A stretch of 43,441 nt of DNA from Helochares maculicollis (GCA_033557835.1 JAWQRO010000309.1:1-43441), one strand, 5' to 3'; shown: positions 1-12,618, counted from the first letter of the stretch. Made by a program: numbers and translations. Notes: generated from the sequence alone by a model not told the origin.

Positions 1-3000
1 ATGTACTATTAAAATATCAATAACCAAACTATAAAAAAATGGATAGTAAAAATATTATTTGTTTCAATTTTACAGCGCTTCAAAAACCGGGCGAAATTCG
101 TGCCTCTACACTAGAATACCCCCTTAAGAGCAGCAACAAGTATTTAGCCCACTGCTTAATAGTAAAGCCGTACTTTGAAATAAACAAAGTTTCACTTTAC
201 AAAAATTGAATGTATGACAAGATGGTTTCGCAAGGAAATTGTAAAGAAAAAAATAATGGGAATTAAAGCTAAAGAAATAAAAACTAAAATGTTTATTGTT
301 GGGGAAATTGGAAGCATGCGATTGACAAGGAATAAAACAAGCATCACCAGAAGGAGCTCGAAAAGCGCTGCCGAGGCTAGAACGTTACGCATGCACAAGG
401 TACGAAAGAAGAGGAGGAGGTGGTGGAGGACGTGTTTTTGCCAGAAGCAATAACTTTCACAGCGAAGAATAATGTCGACATGTTAAATTAAAAGACATTA
501 CATTGGGTTATTTTCCTGCAGTAAATCTTTTTATATGAGTGTTTTCGTTGCAATATAGTCCTGTAAAGTTCTGGCCGGGCTTTTAGGGCCTTCCACCAAA
601 TGATTAATTACATCTATCTCCACCCTCCCACGCCACCATTTAATGCTTTTGCAAGGTATAATGTTCCCCTCTACAGACATAGGCCCTATGAAGTTACCCA
701 TTTTTTGATGGCTATTATGAATAAGAAAAACAGTTCGCTTGTTACTGTCATTTTATTCCTTATTGTAATTCGACTTCTTAAAACACAACGACAAATTAAG
801 ATTCTATGTCTAAAGAATTATTTAGTTCACCGTTTTCAACACAGAATTTAATTATTTCCTGTCTACAATGATTAAATGTTTTAATTTAGTATGTACTTGC
901 CATCTGTACAAAATAATCGAAAACTTCAATAGACTGCTGTGAGAATTATCGTAAAAAATGAGAATGAAATGATAATTAGACAAGTGTCCTATTTAGAACT
1001 CATAGATTCTTTAGAAGCAATAACCGTGAAAACGAATCGGCACATTTTAAGAACATTGGCGCTGAGCGTAGCGCTGAGTGGCCAGCGTTTCAACTTTGAC
1101 CATTTTGTTTCAATTTGTAGACGTATAATTGCTGGTGAAATTTTGCAAACTGCAGCTTGTTATTGATGTTTAAATACTCGGTGGAACAAGAACGTATTCA
1201 GCCGTAGAATGTTAAGCTCGCTCAAACAAGCTATTTGCCATTCCTATGAGCGCTGCATCAAACTAACAAAAGGACATTAGCGAAATCACTTTTTTCGTTT
1301 ACCATTCAATCCAAAATATATCGGAAAACCCTAGTCAAACAAGTCGCACTGTAATGCAACAAAAAACCCGAACGGATTTAATGTGATCAATGCTGTAATC
1401 AGAAGGCTGTAATACATGTTACAAAAGGCACTCATTATCACTGTGGCAGCCTTGAATATTAAATCTTTTAAATCTTTTCTAATCGATTTTCTAACGATAT
1501 CACTACCGAATCACTTAAAAACATTTTGTTAGCTTGAAGATACACTTACTTCTTATTTATAGGATTTTCATCCCCTGACATGAGACACCGCAATCCCTTA
1601 GGCTTTCCCGACGAACAAATCGTAAATAAAATTGCACGAACCGAGCTGATGAATTTTGCTTCACTGAACATTTTCTGATTTCTAAAGTTATTTTCCAGAG
1701 TTCGAGTCAATATGGAAACGAAAAACCATTATAATTTTAATTAATATTCTGTTTTCCTTTTTTGGCCCCTCGACAAAACAAATAATTGCCTGAACAATGG
1801 AAGATTAAAAGTAAACACAGACTACTAGTTCCGAATGCAGCTGCATTTTGAAATTTCTAACCGATACCCTGCGCGGTTTTCCATCCTCTCCTTGTTCCGC
1901 GCGACTTTCCTTCGGCGAAAAAGGGATGTCGAGTCGGTTCGTTTAGATGAAATCCATTTTAGGAGCTGCAATCGCAATAAAAAACAAACTCTGCATCATT
2001 TCTAGAACTCGCAACAATTAATAATGCTGTTAAATATTGAGGGTTAAATTCAACCCCTTCCAGTTCACCGCCAGCTCGCCCTCAAACTTTTGTAATACAC
2101 GCGGAATTTCTGCCTCTTGTTCCACAGAAATTAAAAATCTAAATAAAACATAACCAGTGTTTCGCCGCTCTTTCTTTTTTTCGCGTCCAGGATCCGCTGG
2201 GCCTATTGTTCTCAAATTTATTGCCTTTACTAGCAAAAACTGCCTTTGTTGCTTATAACCTTTTTTCATATTATGATAAATTGATTTTGGTTTTTTAATA
2301 ATCCACGGACTTGAATGCGCCCTAACATCCAAGAGTACTTTTTTCTCGAATTTCCGCCTCGACCTCAGGCAGATAGCCGCTTTATCTATCAAGATATTTT
2401 TTTCGTAACATTTTTCAACGTTCTTTCATTTTTCGTTTTGTTGTTTAATCCCGGTTACACAGAACAGGCGACGAATATTCCGTGAGACTTCAGTTAAAAT
2501 ATAGCGAGAAAATTTCGCACAACATGATTGATATTAAATGTTTTTGGGACAGATCTAGAAGGAATTTTGATTATTTCTATTGATTTTTAACCAGAGCAGC
2601 GATAATCTTCATTTTGGTTTATCATCACTAAATTGTGTTCGTAAAATAAATTTTAATATAATTTTAAAAGTGCTTGGTTGGTAAATCGGTATCTTTTGCA
2701 TGGGTGATTCTTTCTTGTTGAACGTAAACCATTTATTTACATCTATTACAAAAATTTAAACAAAGGGGCTTATTCGCACCGAGATACTAATATAAACACC
2801 AATTAAAATACAGGGCTTTTCAGAAAGTGCGAAATCGAATAAAAAACTGCAGTAATTAAACAAATTGCAGCTGTTAAAAAACAACAGTAATTAAACTGAA
2901 TCCATCGCAAAAAGAGCTTTTCGAGATGAAACTCTTTATTTGTTTAAAAACTAAAATTCATTAGAAGCAGAAGAAAAACAAAAATGCCAGTAGTCGAATT

Positions 3001-6000
3001 TGCTACCAATTAATTAAGGTATATTTTCTTTAGATTTTCCCGGATAATTTTCTTTGCAGATAGTTGATGCATCACGTAGAAACATCATATTGATCTGTGT
3101 ACAAACTTTCTGCGAGTTCGTCTGCTAATTCGATGTTGCAAGCTCTTGTTTGCTTTGTCGAGGTCTGATTCTACAAATTCCATGTTTTAGTGATATCTCA
3201 GCAAACAATCGAATGCTGCATACCGAATATCAAAGATCACAATTTCAGCGACGCGTCTGCATCGCATACCTTACATGCATTCGCTGACAAGGTTCATTGT
3301 GATCCTATGAAATAAATCCAATACACAACTGCATATGGAGATTCCCCCTATTTATCTGTGACTTCCCAGAAGCGAAACAAAGTGGATTTCTTAAAATAAA
3401 GGGGTATGTTTTAGATTGCAGTACGTTTTGATTGGCATTTGATTTTACTCTCATGTGCATTCTCCAGTTTGCTTCGAACATAACATTTGCGTTTTAAAAC
3501 CTAACACAGCTGAGAAAAGTTATGGCAGAAAGAACCGACTTTCTTCAATATGAATAAAATAGCGTTTCTGCAAACATTAACATATGTAAAATCTTTAATG
3601 TATGCCACACACTCGAACTATACCAAACTACGGAGTTTAGCATGAGAATAGATTGCTAACTAAATACCTGCTTGTGGTTATCGACCGTGAAAATTAATTC
3701 ATAAGCAAACGGACGCGGACGAGAGACCACAGGACAATTTTACAACCTAACAATCCCGATAGGAAAACGCATTTGTAAGTCCAGTAGTAATGTATCCATT
3801 AAATTATACCACAATTCACCATTCCAAGCAATCACAAACGCTAAGTATAGATTTGTATTAACGTAATGATAAATAATAATATTTGTTGGCTGCACCTCGA
3901 CTTGATATCACCGGGTATGCATCCATAGTTTCGTCAATTATAAAACGAGCGGATTTCAGTTCCACACAGGTGTCGAAAGCACCAACAGTATAGCGAAAGC
4001 ACATTGGAATTTTGTCGCGTTATATTCAATATTTAAACCAATTCCAATTGGCTCTTGTTTTTGAGGTCGAATGTCAGTGTTTGAGATACATAGAAAACGA
4101 TACTGCAAGAGAGAGGTCATTTAGGTTTGCACCAATCTTCCTTGGAAGGCATTAAATTTCCATTCAGCTTTCTATAGTCGACTCCGCTGTTGCAAAATCG
4201 ATAAAGTCAATTCTTATTCATGGTTGAAAAGATCCTTTTAACTTGCCCTTTCCCCACCTCTCGGCAACCCGCTTCGCCCCGCAAGACCGAACGGAAAACA
4301 AAACGAATGCCAGGCGCGGCGTATCCAAGGAAAAATAAATCCTCTTTACGAAATAAATTCCTTAAGCCCATATTAATAATTCAATTGTAAGTTATATAAT
4401 GCATAAAATGTAAATACGCCAGCTCGACAATATATCTTGGGCGAATAAGACGAATGAAAAATGATATCAGGTATAAACTTTCACACAAGTTCGTATGTAG
4501 ACCATATTTCAAAAAGTAAAGCATTTACTTACAATAAATTTAAATATATTAAAATTTTTACGGCAGTTTCTACCAACTTTCCACGGAGAGCAATTTATTT
4601 GAACGCGTCGTCAGTAGTGCTCTTTTTCTGTTTTCTATTTTAGAAAAGTCGTTTGTTTGAAATGCTGGCGGGCTGAAAAGCATTCCTACCTATTTCTACT
4701 CACAGATCTTTATTTCTTCTTTGAAACAGCAATTTTACTTGAAAATTATATTTTATTTAGAAAATTGCAACAGTGTTCTGAATTATGAACAGCCGTTTTT
4801 TATTATGTGAGCGAAAAACAAAATTCTGATAAATGATTAAAATTACTAGCAGTTCGCTTGCGCAATAACTCTTGGAATTTCTTGAAAACATTCAACATAT
4901 TCGAGATTTATCATGCAGCATTTATTTTCTAGCGATAGGACGATAATAATTTTCAAACGATCGAAATATAATAGACAGATTGTTTAAGCATCCAAGTGAT
5001 AGGAAGATAATTAAGTGTGTTTAGTTTTATGTAACAAAAATCGAAATGCAATTACGGTACAAATTAAAAACGAAAATGAGTATATAATAGGCGGACATGG
5101 AGTGAGAGATGGGCGAATAGACGAAGAGGAAAGAACAAGTTTTGTAGAGGTACTGGTTACATTGAACCTTAAAAGCTAACAATTATTTTTTTGTCGTTGT
5201 TTGAGTACTATGATTACATCGTGTAATAACCAGTTGTAAGTTTACAATAACGAATGGAATTTAAATCATAGGCTATACCAGCTTTTGTAAATTAACTTAA
5301 TTGGTAGGAGGTTTCCAAAGATGAGTTCATATGCACGGGAAGTACATACTGTGGCTGGTCGGATGCATTTTTATTTGGAACCGATTTTTTTCAAATCGTT
5401 CACCAACTATTTCAGAATAATTGTAAAATCAATTAAATTCCACACTCAAGATAATGCAGCCAATTTTATGTTCGATTAAAAGGCGCCCTTTTCCTTTGAT
5501 TTAAGAACTCGGATTCGTATTGAACGATCATCTCTTTGTCCTGACATGATTCTATCCCTACAATAAGCTTTAACCCTGTAAGTATTTACCCTACAAGTTT
5601 TTTATCCTCAGAACAAGTATTTTATCCTATGTATACCATATGTGTATTAACCATCTGGATGAATTGCTTGTTATATGAATGTATGTATCCCACATGCGTT
5701 AATACAAGAACCAAACATCGTTTTATATAAAACAAACAACCAAGCTGAAAACAAATGCCATCTTGAAAGTTGAATTGAGGGTAGATAAAACAAACACACT
5801 CTTCAAAACAAGGGTGGTTCAGAGTTCCGCGTGCTCTCGAGTTGATTGATAGGACGTTTAGAGTAAAATTAAAAGGGTTTGCATATTCCTTGCTTAGCTG
5901 GAAAAAGAGGAAAGAGACGTAGCGACTACTTACGTTGATGGTTGACACTTTGAGGTACAGGGTGTTTCAATAGCGTACCTGTAACAAAAACAATAATAGA

Positions 6001-8590
6001 AATTTAGACATACTTATTTCATTACGTGCACACCACACAGTGTTATAATTATAGCATATAACTCACGCCGTAAAAATGTGTTTTATTGAATAAAATATTT
6101 AAAAGGGTAGTTAAACACTAAGTGCAAGTGGACGCGCCGGTTGTATTAAACTTTGAAGTGATAAGTTAATTTATCCTACTGCAGAAGTTCTACATACTAG
6201 AATCTACTTTGTAAGTTCCCAAAAGAAATGTGGACTTTTAACTTTTCACTTGTGCGGTTTTTATGATAATTTTTCTCAGTGGAATCATTTGGTGTAATTT
6301 TTCCGCATGGCTTCGGAAAAAGCCATTCAATCAGAACCTTTTCACCAAGTTTGACCTTTTTCCTGCGAACTGAAAAATCACAATAATATTCCACGGAAAA
6401 AATGCTCGATATCTGCACACTTTTTAATAACTAACAATTTGCTATCACTGATTCTTTCCATTATTTTGAATAATACAATATTTTTTATTCATGGGAATGG
6501 ATATTGGAGATATCGGTAAAGACTAAAGTGGTAAACGGCTACCGAATAGTAAGCGTAATAGCATTCAACACTTATTGCATTCAAAAACCAGAGAAAAGGG
6601 TTCATTTGATAAAACATATCCACATCTTGTCGATATCATTTCTTCTACTTTAATTTTTATTCATACCATAGATATTTGTGACAGCAAATCAATTCTTTAT
6701 CACTACACCATTTATAGATCAAAAACCTGTCGATGTTTATTAAACATTTCCTGTTAACAATCGCACAAGCTAAGTGATTTTTGCAAAACTGATTTAAAAT
6801 TAAATGTTCACAACGAAAAACTCGAGGCCATTCATAGTAAAACAAACTCTGTCAGGCAAACTGAAACAAGAGAGCCGGCGGTGCCCTTTCAGAATTTCCA
6901 GTAGCTAATTAATACCATGACGGTGCAAATCCGTTTTGAATCGCGAACAAATATCGCCAACATTCCGAAAGAAAAAGCCCTAACGCCGGTTATTTGCATT
7001 CTGTTGGTACTGCATGCATATAGAGCGTAAATTACTGAAAAATAAAAGAAGAGCTTTATTATGCAAACTAGTTTTTGAACAATACAACACATGGCTCTAA
7101 AAACAATGAAAACAACTAATTGAAGCAAATTATGTGCCTACGTTAAGCGTTGTATAACAGGAAATACCAATCAAATTTGCATCTTGACACAAATTGACTA
7201 TAAGGAACTCTAGTATGGTCCCTTGGTGCTGTGTGGATGTGAATGATGGGGTTTACCTGCCATGGAAGTGCATTTAAAAATTTACATCACGAATATCATT
7301 TATTTTTCTGCAAACATTTATTATGGAAATAAGTTCGTGTAATTTCCATTTTTGCAGATTTTCAGATAGCTAAAATTTAGTGGGTTTACAAAAATTATGA
7401 TGACTTTGTTTTATTACTTTAGTTCCTAAGTAATTTAAAGTCCACTGGGAATCCGGATGTAATAGTGACATCAATTTAAGTCTGACGAAAATTAAAATAA
7501 TTAAATCCGCTCTTATACGTATCCTCAACAAGAACGAGCTTGTTACTGAGTTGTATGTACCATGGAACATAATTGATAACAACTATTATTTTCCAAGAGA
7601 GCATGTACATAAATGCACATTCAAAAACAACAATTTTCCACAACGTTTATTTAACATCTGTAATTTCCTGCATTATCCGCATTTGTGCAATAACTTTGTT
7701 TACGATGAACAGAGTAGTTTTTTTTAGAAAAAAAGGGAATATAAATATGAAAAGAACATTACAAATGTAAAAGCTATTTCATAATCAGACATGCAAAACG
7801 CGTTTCCGCTTAAAATGGCATGGCATTAAATAAAGTAATTAAAATCCTGTAATTACAGTTTTACTAATTTCAGAGCATTAATTTCATTTTACAAAACTCC
7901 ACATTTAATAAAACTCATTAAATAATTTTAGTTGAGCGTTCCGCTGTAATGTTCACATGATATTGTTTATCCAAGTTTTACACAATAAAATGCGTAGTAT
8001 GCAAGCTGTCCGAGAAGGTACTGTTATTTAGCAGCGTTATTTATTAGCGCGGCTTACTCAACCCTCTCCTTTTGGGTAAATTAAAAAATCTTGGCGAAAA
8101 TGAGAGTTCTTGTTCAAAAAATTTCGTGCGGGATTATGCAAATTCATTTCTTAATCCAATATTTCAGCGAAGCACAATAGAATTTAATTCCCAAAAATAA
8201 TGAATAAATTAAGCTCTGGAGATTAGTAAATAAATATCTGAAAGCTGAGGGTACAAATTTATTCTTATAATTAAGAAACGGAAATCAATGCTGTTAAAAA
8301 GATTTACTTCCAATTTATCCGAACGTAACGATGATGCTTTTTACGGAAATATAACACTGCTTCAGTTCGTAGACTCTGTCTGGCAACTTCAAAAGCTTTC
8401 CGTTGCCCGGGAGACGGCGTTAAAAAATCAATATGGCATTAATTTAGCAAGTAATCATATTAAAAATAAAATTAATCGCTGCGCGCAGTTCGTTATCGGC
8501 TTGTTCAGCACAAAAATTAGATAATCAATCAACATTTATTTTATTTGTGTTGAATAATTTGTTTTTGATTTTACAGCGACTAGGTGTGAA
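1..8590. other. AT-rich noncoding DNA, no gene recognised
   Basis: No open frame here resembles a known protein; the longest (108 codons, - strand, 5,622-5,948) has no recognisable motif. A lysine/arginine-rich frame at 214-453 includes a purine tract (GAGGAGGAGG at about 411) and looks compositional. A direct repeat of GCGCTGAG with 12-bp period lies at 1,059-1,078. A GC-richer patch at about 1,865-1,945 falls in a 56-codon frame (1,835-2,005) without recognisable motifs. Another GC patch lies at 4,240-4,330. An octamer-like ATGCAAAT occurs near 8,136. Most likely intergenic or intronic. Confidence 0.6.
5954..5975. repeat. Possible transposon-end motif (ACAGGGTGTTTCA)
   Basis: The sequence TACAGGGTGTTTCA, read on the other strand as TGAAACACCCTGTA, resembles a short motif I associate with ends of interspersed repeats in many arthropod genomes. 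An inverted 8-bp match (ACCCTGTA) lies at 5,573-5,580, about 380 bp away, so the pair could bound a small nonautonomous element. The match is short, no target duplication is evident, and the 108-codon frame between them has no recognisable product. Weak call. Confidence 0.2.
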
Positions 8591-8599
8591 ACATAGCGA

Positions 8600-8890
8600 G
8601 AAGATTAAAACCGACTTTAAACTTGGTTGAAGTACTGATTCATGTTCGATTAAACCATTCTGATTAATTCAACACCATTAAATGTTTGCATTATAAAGTT
8701 TGGATTCAACCATACTCGTTGAACCATCTTGGCCGAAATATCTCGATTAAGCCATTTTGATTAAACTATCCTGATTGTAACCATTTCGCCTAAATCAAAT
8801 CGATTATATCACACTTTGTAGATTGAATATCAAAACCTTGCAGATTAAATTTCAGTAATGAGACCATTTTTGAAGAACCTGTACTTGCAA
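8600..8890. repeat. Degenerate 14-bp minisatellite (GATTAAACCATTCT-like)
   Basis: Successive units can be read by eye: GATTAAACCATTCT at 8,648, GATTCAACCATACT at 8,703, GTTGAACCATCTTG at 8,718, a 13-bp unit at 8,732, GATTAAGCCATTTT at 8,745 and GATTAAACTATCCT at 8,759, then GATTGTAACCATTTC at 8,773. Looser copies extend to both sides, for example AGATTAAAACC near 8,602 and GATTAAATTTC near 8,842. The units have diverged, so this is an old tandem array. It lies between AT-rich DNA with no gene. Confidence 0.75.
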
Positions 8891-9066
8891 CTTTTTGTTT
8901 AGCCCTCTTTCATTACCTCTGTGAAGCAAGTTTGTGGGACGGTAAAAATAAGCAAAACGGCAACATCTTGTATAACGCTCAGCTCTTATTTGTTATTATT
9001 TGTTGCATAAACACGTATCAGTAACTTTCTAAGTTATAAATACCAAAAATTGATTAATTTCTTTTT

Positions 9067-9402
9067 TCAGTTATGATTGGTAACAGCAAAAAAATAATGA
9101 TACATGTAGTCGTAATGCAGAAATTTTCCAAGAATTCCAATTATATAACTGCGCGAAGGGTGAGTTGGGTTGTTCGCTGGGGGTCGAGTAAAAACCGAAG
9201 CTAGAGTGTAATAAACGTACAAAACTAGCAAAACACTCTCTTGTATCGATTGCATAACTACAAGTCGTGTGGAATGTTGTAGGGGGACGGCTGAGGGCTG
9301 TGGGTGAGGGGGGAGGGTGGACCGGGAGGAGATGGAGGGAGGACGTTGGAAATCCCTCATCCCCTCGGACTCCACTCCCTCAAACAAACCCAACAACTTC
9401 AT
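9067..9402 (-). other. 111-codon open frame in a G/C-skewed island, probably not a gene
   Basis: The frame begins MKLLGLFEGVESEGMRDFQ and then runs through a Pro/Ser-rich stretch that is simply the complement of a G-rich tract on the + strand (about 9,280-9,350). The C-terminal half is aromatic-rich without a clear domain or membrane pattern. No family is recognised. The GC-rich composition explains the absence of stops in the first third. It could in principle be a lineage-specific exon, but nothing in the flanks supports a promoter or splice sites. Confidence 0.2.
9295..9317 (+). other. G-quadruplex-forming motif
   Basis: Four G runs (9,295-9,297, 9,302-9,304, 9,308-9,313 and 9,315-9,317) are separated by loops of 4, 3 and 1 bases, which fits the canonical G3+N1-7 pattern. 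The surrounding 9,280-9,350 segment is strongly purine-rich on this strand. Folding is inferred from the pattern alone. Confidence 0.7.
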
Positions 9403-9939
9403 TCTTAATGAGATTTTCCCGGATCCATAAATTTTAGCCTATAGCTCATTCCACAACATTAATTTCATTGCTAAATACTCTCTATAAATTATATTATAAT
9501 GAACAAGCCAAATTGCTATAAATAAATTCTATAATTAAAACTGCACTTACTGTGTGTTTGTTGTGGCATTTGTTTTCAATTTTGCTGAATTGGGTTGCGT
9601 TTTAAAATATTTCAATTGGCTAAACAAGCTTTTCATATTTTCTGTTCTCCCTTGTTTATTTTCTCTTGTACAATTGCATATTGTTATTGTTTATAAATAT
9701 TTTAAAAACGATCAATAGGTAGGTTGCGGCATCTTGTGAAAATACATTTTTATTGGGGCTATATCTTAGTTTTATGGATTTTGTAAGAGATGGCGTTACT
9801 TTTGTACTAACCATTCTTTTACAATGACACCTACGGAGTTTTGAAACGTTGAAATTCCGAATTAAAACATAGTACGGATCTATTTGTGCAGAAGAAAATA
9901 ATATATTTTTAGTCCCGTTTGAACGTGTCAAATTTCGCA

Positions 9940-10440
9940 CCAAAAAAGCAGCATTTGTGGAAAGCATTATTTATTCTTTAATTATAGGAAAAGGTCCTTG
10001 AGAGTGTTCTTCAATTAACTTATGGCGTACATGCACCAGCTCAACAGAGTTTAAACGATTCCAACGCGGTGATTTTTATGTCAGTTATATAGTACGTTAA
10101 CCAGAAAAATTAGAAGTTAAAGAACTGGAAGCATTATTGCAGAAAAGCTCAACATAAACATAAAAAAAGCTTGAAAAACAGTTAAATGACTCTCACTAAT
10201 GCTGCATAATGCTGCATGACAATGCTCAACCACATGTCGTGCATAGTAGCGAAACGTACGTTGGAAGTATTAAAATTCTATCGCATGCTCCCTATTCACC
10301 AGGTTGTGCACCATCAGACTACTACTTGTTCCGGTCGATCCTAGCACTGCTGTAACTACGAAGAAATGACAAAAATGGCTTGAGACATGGATAATATCAG
10401 AAAATACGATGGAATTTACAAATTGAAAGAAAAATGGTCG
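9940..10440 (+). pseudogene. Decayed, internally deleted mariner (Tc1/mariner) transposase
   Basis: A relic of a DD34D mariner transposase, which cuts and pastes the element at TA sites. In changing frames one reads, in order: the N-terminal segment HYLFFNYRKR (from 9,965), TYGVHAP (10,018-10,038), EFKRFQRGDFYVS (10,047-10,082), ELEALLQKSST (in 10,101-10,154), then a jump to HDNAQPHVVH (10,215) and YSPGCAPSDYYLFRS (about 10,290-10,340), and the C-terminal KWLETWIISEN (10,373-10,405) and GIYKLKEKW (10,411-10,437). These match the helix-turn-helix half, the second and third catalytic Asp blocks and the tail of the family; the pattern is closest to irritans-type elements. Only about 60 bp separate the DNA-binding half from the HDNA block, so the central catalytic region, with the first Asp, is deleted. 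The spacing between the second and third Asp is 33 rather than the usual 35 positions, consistent with small indels. Stops and frameshifts are frequent, so it is inactive. Terminal inverted repeats could not be placed; TAGGTTGCGGCAT at about 9,720 is a weak candidate for the left end. Confidence 0.85.
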
Positions 10441-12180
10441 ATTTAAGCATTTCTCGGGAGTAAGAAATGCAGAGGTTTTAAACACTCTAACTTTCCCTAC
10501 GGTTCGCCTTGCGCCTGCTAAGTAAAATAAAAACACTAAGATTTAAAACACGCAACAAACTGTGTGTGCCTGAATAAAGGCCAACGATATTTTTATGATT
10601 TATTAACACCTTCTTGTATGTTTAGCATTTGTAATTCTAATTTCCCGTTTTTTATAATTTCTAATTTCGGCAGTTATTTTTCCATGAATTATGTAAACTT
10701 TCCATATAAAATGGCACCATTAACATAGTTACGTTTTCTGAGAGGACTTTTTTATAAAACGACTAATGCCATTACGAAATGAAAAGATATAAGTATTTTC
10801 CGTGTTAAATGGAAATTTACGATGGTAGTAGATTTTTGTGATAGGCTCAACCTAAATATTCATGAGTGGTCTATTTTTAAACAACGCAACGAGCGACGCA
10901 TCGCGTGCCCCTAATAGGAAACTGAACTAAACGATTTCATTCTATTAGAACTATGTTAACAAGTACTTCTTGCGTATCTCCATTTAAACGATCTTCTATC
11001 TCCTATTCTTTTAATAATGCTCAGCTCGGCTGCCGTTCATTAACACCTTTTCGCGATTATTGGGGCCAATTCGTGAGATCATTATGAACAGCGTGTTAAT
11101 TAATAAAACAATTATTTCAGTTGATGAATTGATTTTCGATTACGAATAAGAGATGATTAATTTTTGTGTTTAGTTGCAGTAATTGGGGAAATTAAAATTG
11201 CCTGTGTTTAGGTAACGCTACACGTGATTTTATTGTTGCTTTCGGCTTGATAGTGGAGCGTCGCTTAAATGTATCTTTTTTCATCTTACAGTTTAAAGTT
11301 ACGGTCGCAGCTCAAGGCGAAATAATAAAATGTTTTATTATATTGTGACTCTAAAATGTCTTATACTTTTGCCAGTATTCTGCGCGGATAGCCATCATAT
11401 CGCATTGCCCTGTTGGCCTTTTTATTCATTTAAATATGTACACAATCAAAGTTGGGTCGTTTTTGTTTTATCCTTTTACTGGAGCGTCGCGTCGCTTGCC
11501 TTATTTATATATAAGCGCTTTGATGTTTTGCGAAGAATCTCTATCCTTGGAAAGTACCTATTTTCAACCACAATATCATTGTTGAAAATGCGAATTACTT
11601 TGCATGCAAAACTCCTCAATCTATAATATACCATCCGTATAAAATAAATAAACGAAGCCTATATAAGAGGTTAGCATGTACATCTTGAATGTATAGTAAT
11701 GCATTAGTGTAGTTTTTTAATGAACGATAGCCAAAATTTATATCAGCTTTTGAATACGTCTTTCTTTGCCTGTTTCAAATTACTGTGTTATGAACAAAAC
11801 CAGCTTAAATATTTCAACTGGCTACTTTAAAACTAACGACATCTTGGCAAACTAAATTACTAGAAATATTTTCATCAAAACACTAAAAACTTTCTAGGCA
11901 CTCTATTTTATGTACAGCTCTGTACATTACATGTTAGTTTGAGTGCTATATTTGGTAACGTTTTTAAAAAGTTTCACTTATGTATATGTATTTTTATATT
12001 ATCAATCATTATTCACAATTTTTGACAGCTGTTGCCCGAAGCACCGAACGTTCGTAATTACGAGAGCGATTCGTTTAATTAAAACGGTACATCTAAAAAT
12101 AGAATTTTCTATCAGAGAATTAAACGCGCGTATTTTAGGCGCTAAAGAAATTGATGTATCATAATTTCGGATAATTCTAT
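10441..12180. other. AT-rich noncoding DNA
   Basis: No recognisable coding matter. A hydrophobic 98-codon frame (11,330-11,626) has no family signature. A TAAT/ATTA-dense stretch at about 11,095-11,165 could bind homeodomain proteins, but such motifs are expected at this base composition. Confidence 0.5.
11910..11927. repeat. Near-perfect palindrome ATGTACAG-CT-CTGTACAT
   Basis: Two perfect 8-bp inverted arms are separated by CT. Such a compact dyad could be a dimeric protein-binding site or simply chance; nothing in the flanks decides. Confidence 0.6.
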
Positions 12181-12188
12181 TTGGACGA

Positions 12189-12206
12189 CAGCAGCAGCAG
12201 CAGCAG
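12189..12206 (+). repeat. (CAG)6 microsatellite
   Basis: Six uninterrupted CAG units are followed by CAC CAC. In one frame they would read as glutamines then histidines, in another as serines, but both frames close within about 25 codons, so a coding role is not supported. GCAGGTCGA just downstream looks donor-like but has no partner. Confidence 0.9.
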
Positions 12207-12579
12207 CACCACTGGAGCTATGCAGGTCGAAGCATTGTATAATGACTAAGATCCGGTTACTATTTTAATCTTGAATCATTTCTATTTTAATCAATTTACT
12301 GGATAAACATTTCATTCTCAAATACATAATTATTACGATCCGCAGGCTATTCCTTTTTTGCACGAGTAAGATTTTTCTGTCCTTTTATAATAAATCTTTG
12401 TATTTGCAGTTTCTGCACTTACTTGCCAGGTAGAATAGCTTTCTAAAAAGTAATAATAAGGAAACTAAACAAGCCGCTCTGTCAGAAGTTTTAAAAAGTG
12501 GCGTGCGTAACCATTTATTTATTTGTATTTCTAATTAATTACGATTTATTTTTAGCTAAGGTAATAAATGGCACTAAAC

Positions 12580-12618
12580 TTTACAATTTTATTGTAGATA
12601 TTTACAATTTTATTGTAG
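12580..12618. repeat. Tandem duplication, 21-bp unit
   Basis: The 18-bp string TTTACAATTTTATTGTAG occurs at 12,580-12,597 and again at 12,601-12,618, separated by ATA. The perfect identity suggests a recent replication-slippage duplication. Confidence 0.9.

Larger units (their letters stand above)
8891..9939. other. Noncoding spacer, partly possible mariner 5' flank
   Basis: Apart from the G-rich island at 9,160-9,400, this stretch is AT-rich with no gene. Sequence from about 9,717 to 9,939 may be the 5' noncoding part of the mariner copy that follows, judged by position alone. Confidence 0.4.

Noticed and set aside
1835..2005. 56-codon frame through a GC-rich patch
   Set aside because: No recognisable motif, no splice-like edges, and stop scarcity is explained by the GC patch.
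9656..9967. 103-codon open frame on the - strand
   Set aside because: It lies antisense to the presumed 5' part of the mariner relic and has no motif; treated as a shadow.
10270..10536. 88-codon open frame on the - strand
   Set aside because: It is antisense to the transposase blocks read on the + strand (YSPGCAPSDYYLF and the tail).
12164..12242. Polyglutamine mini-frame over (CAG)6
   Set aside because: About 25 codons with stops on both sides; better explained as a microsatellite.
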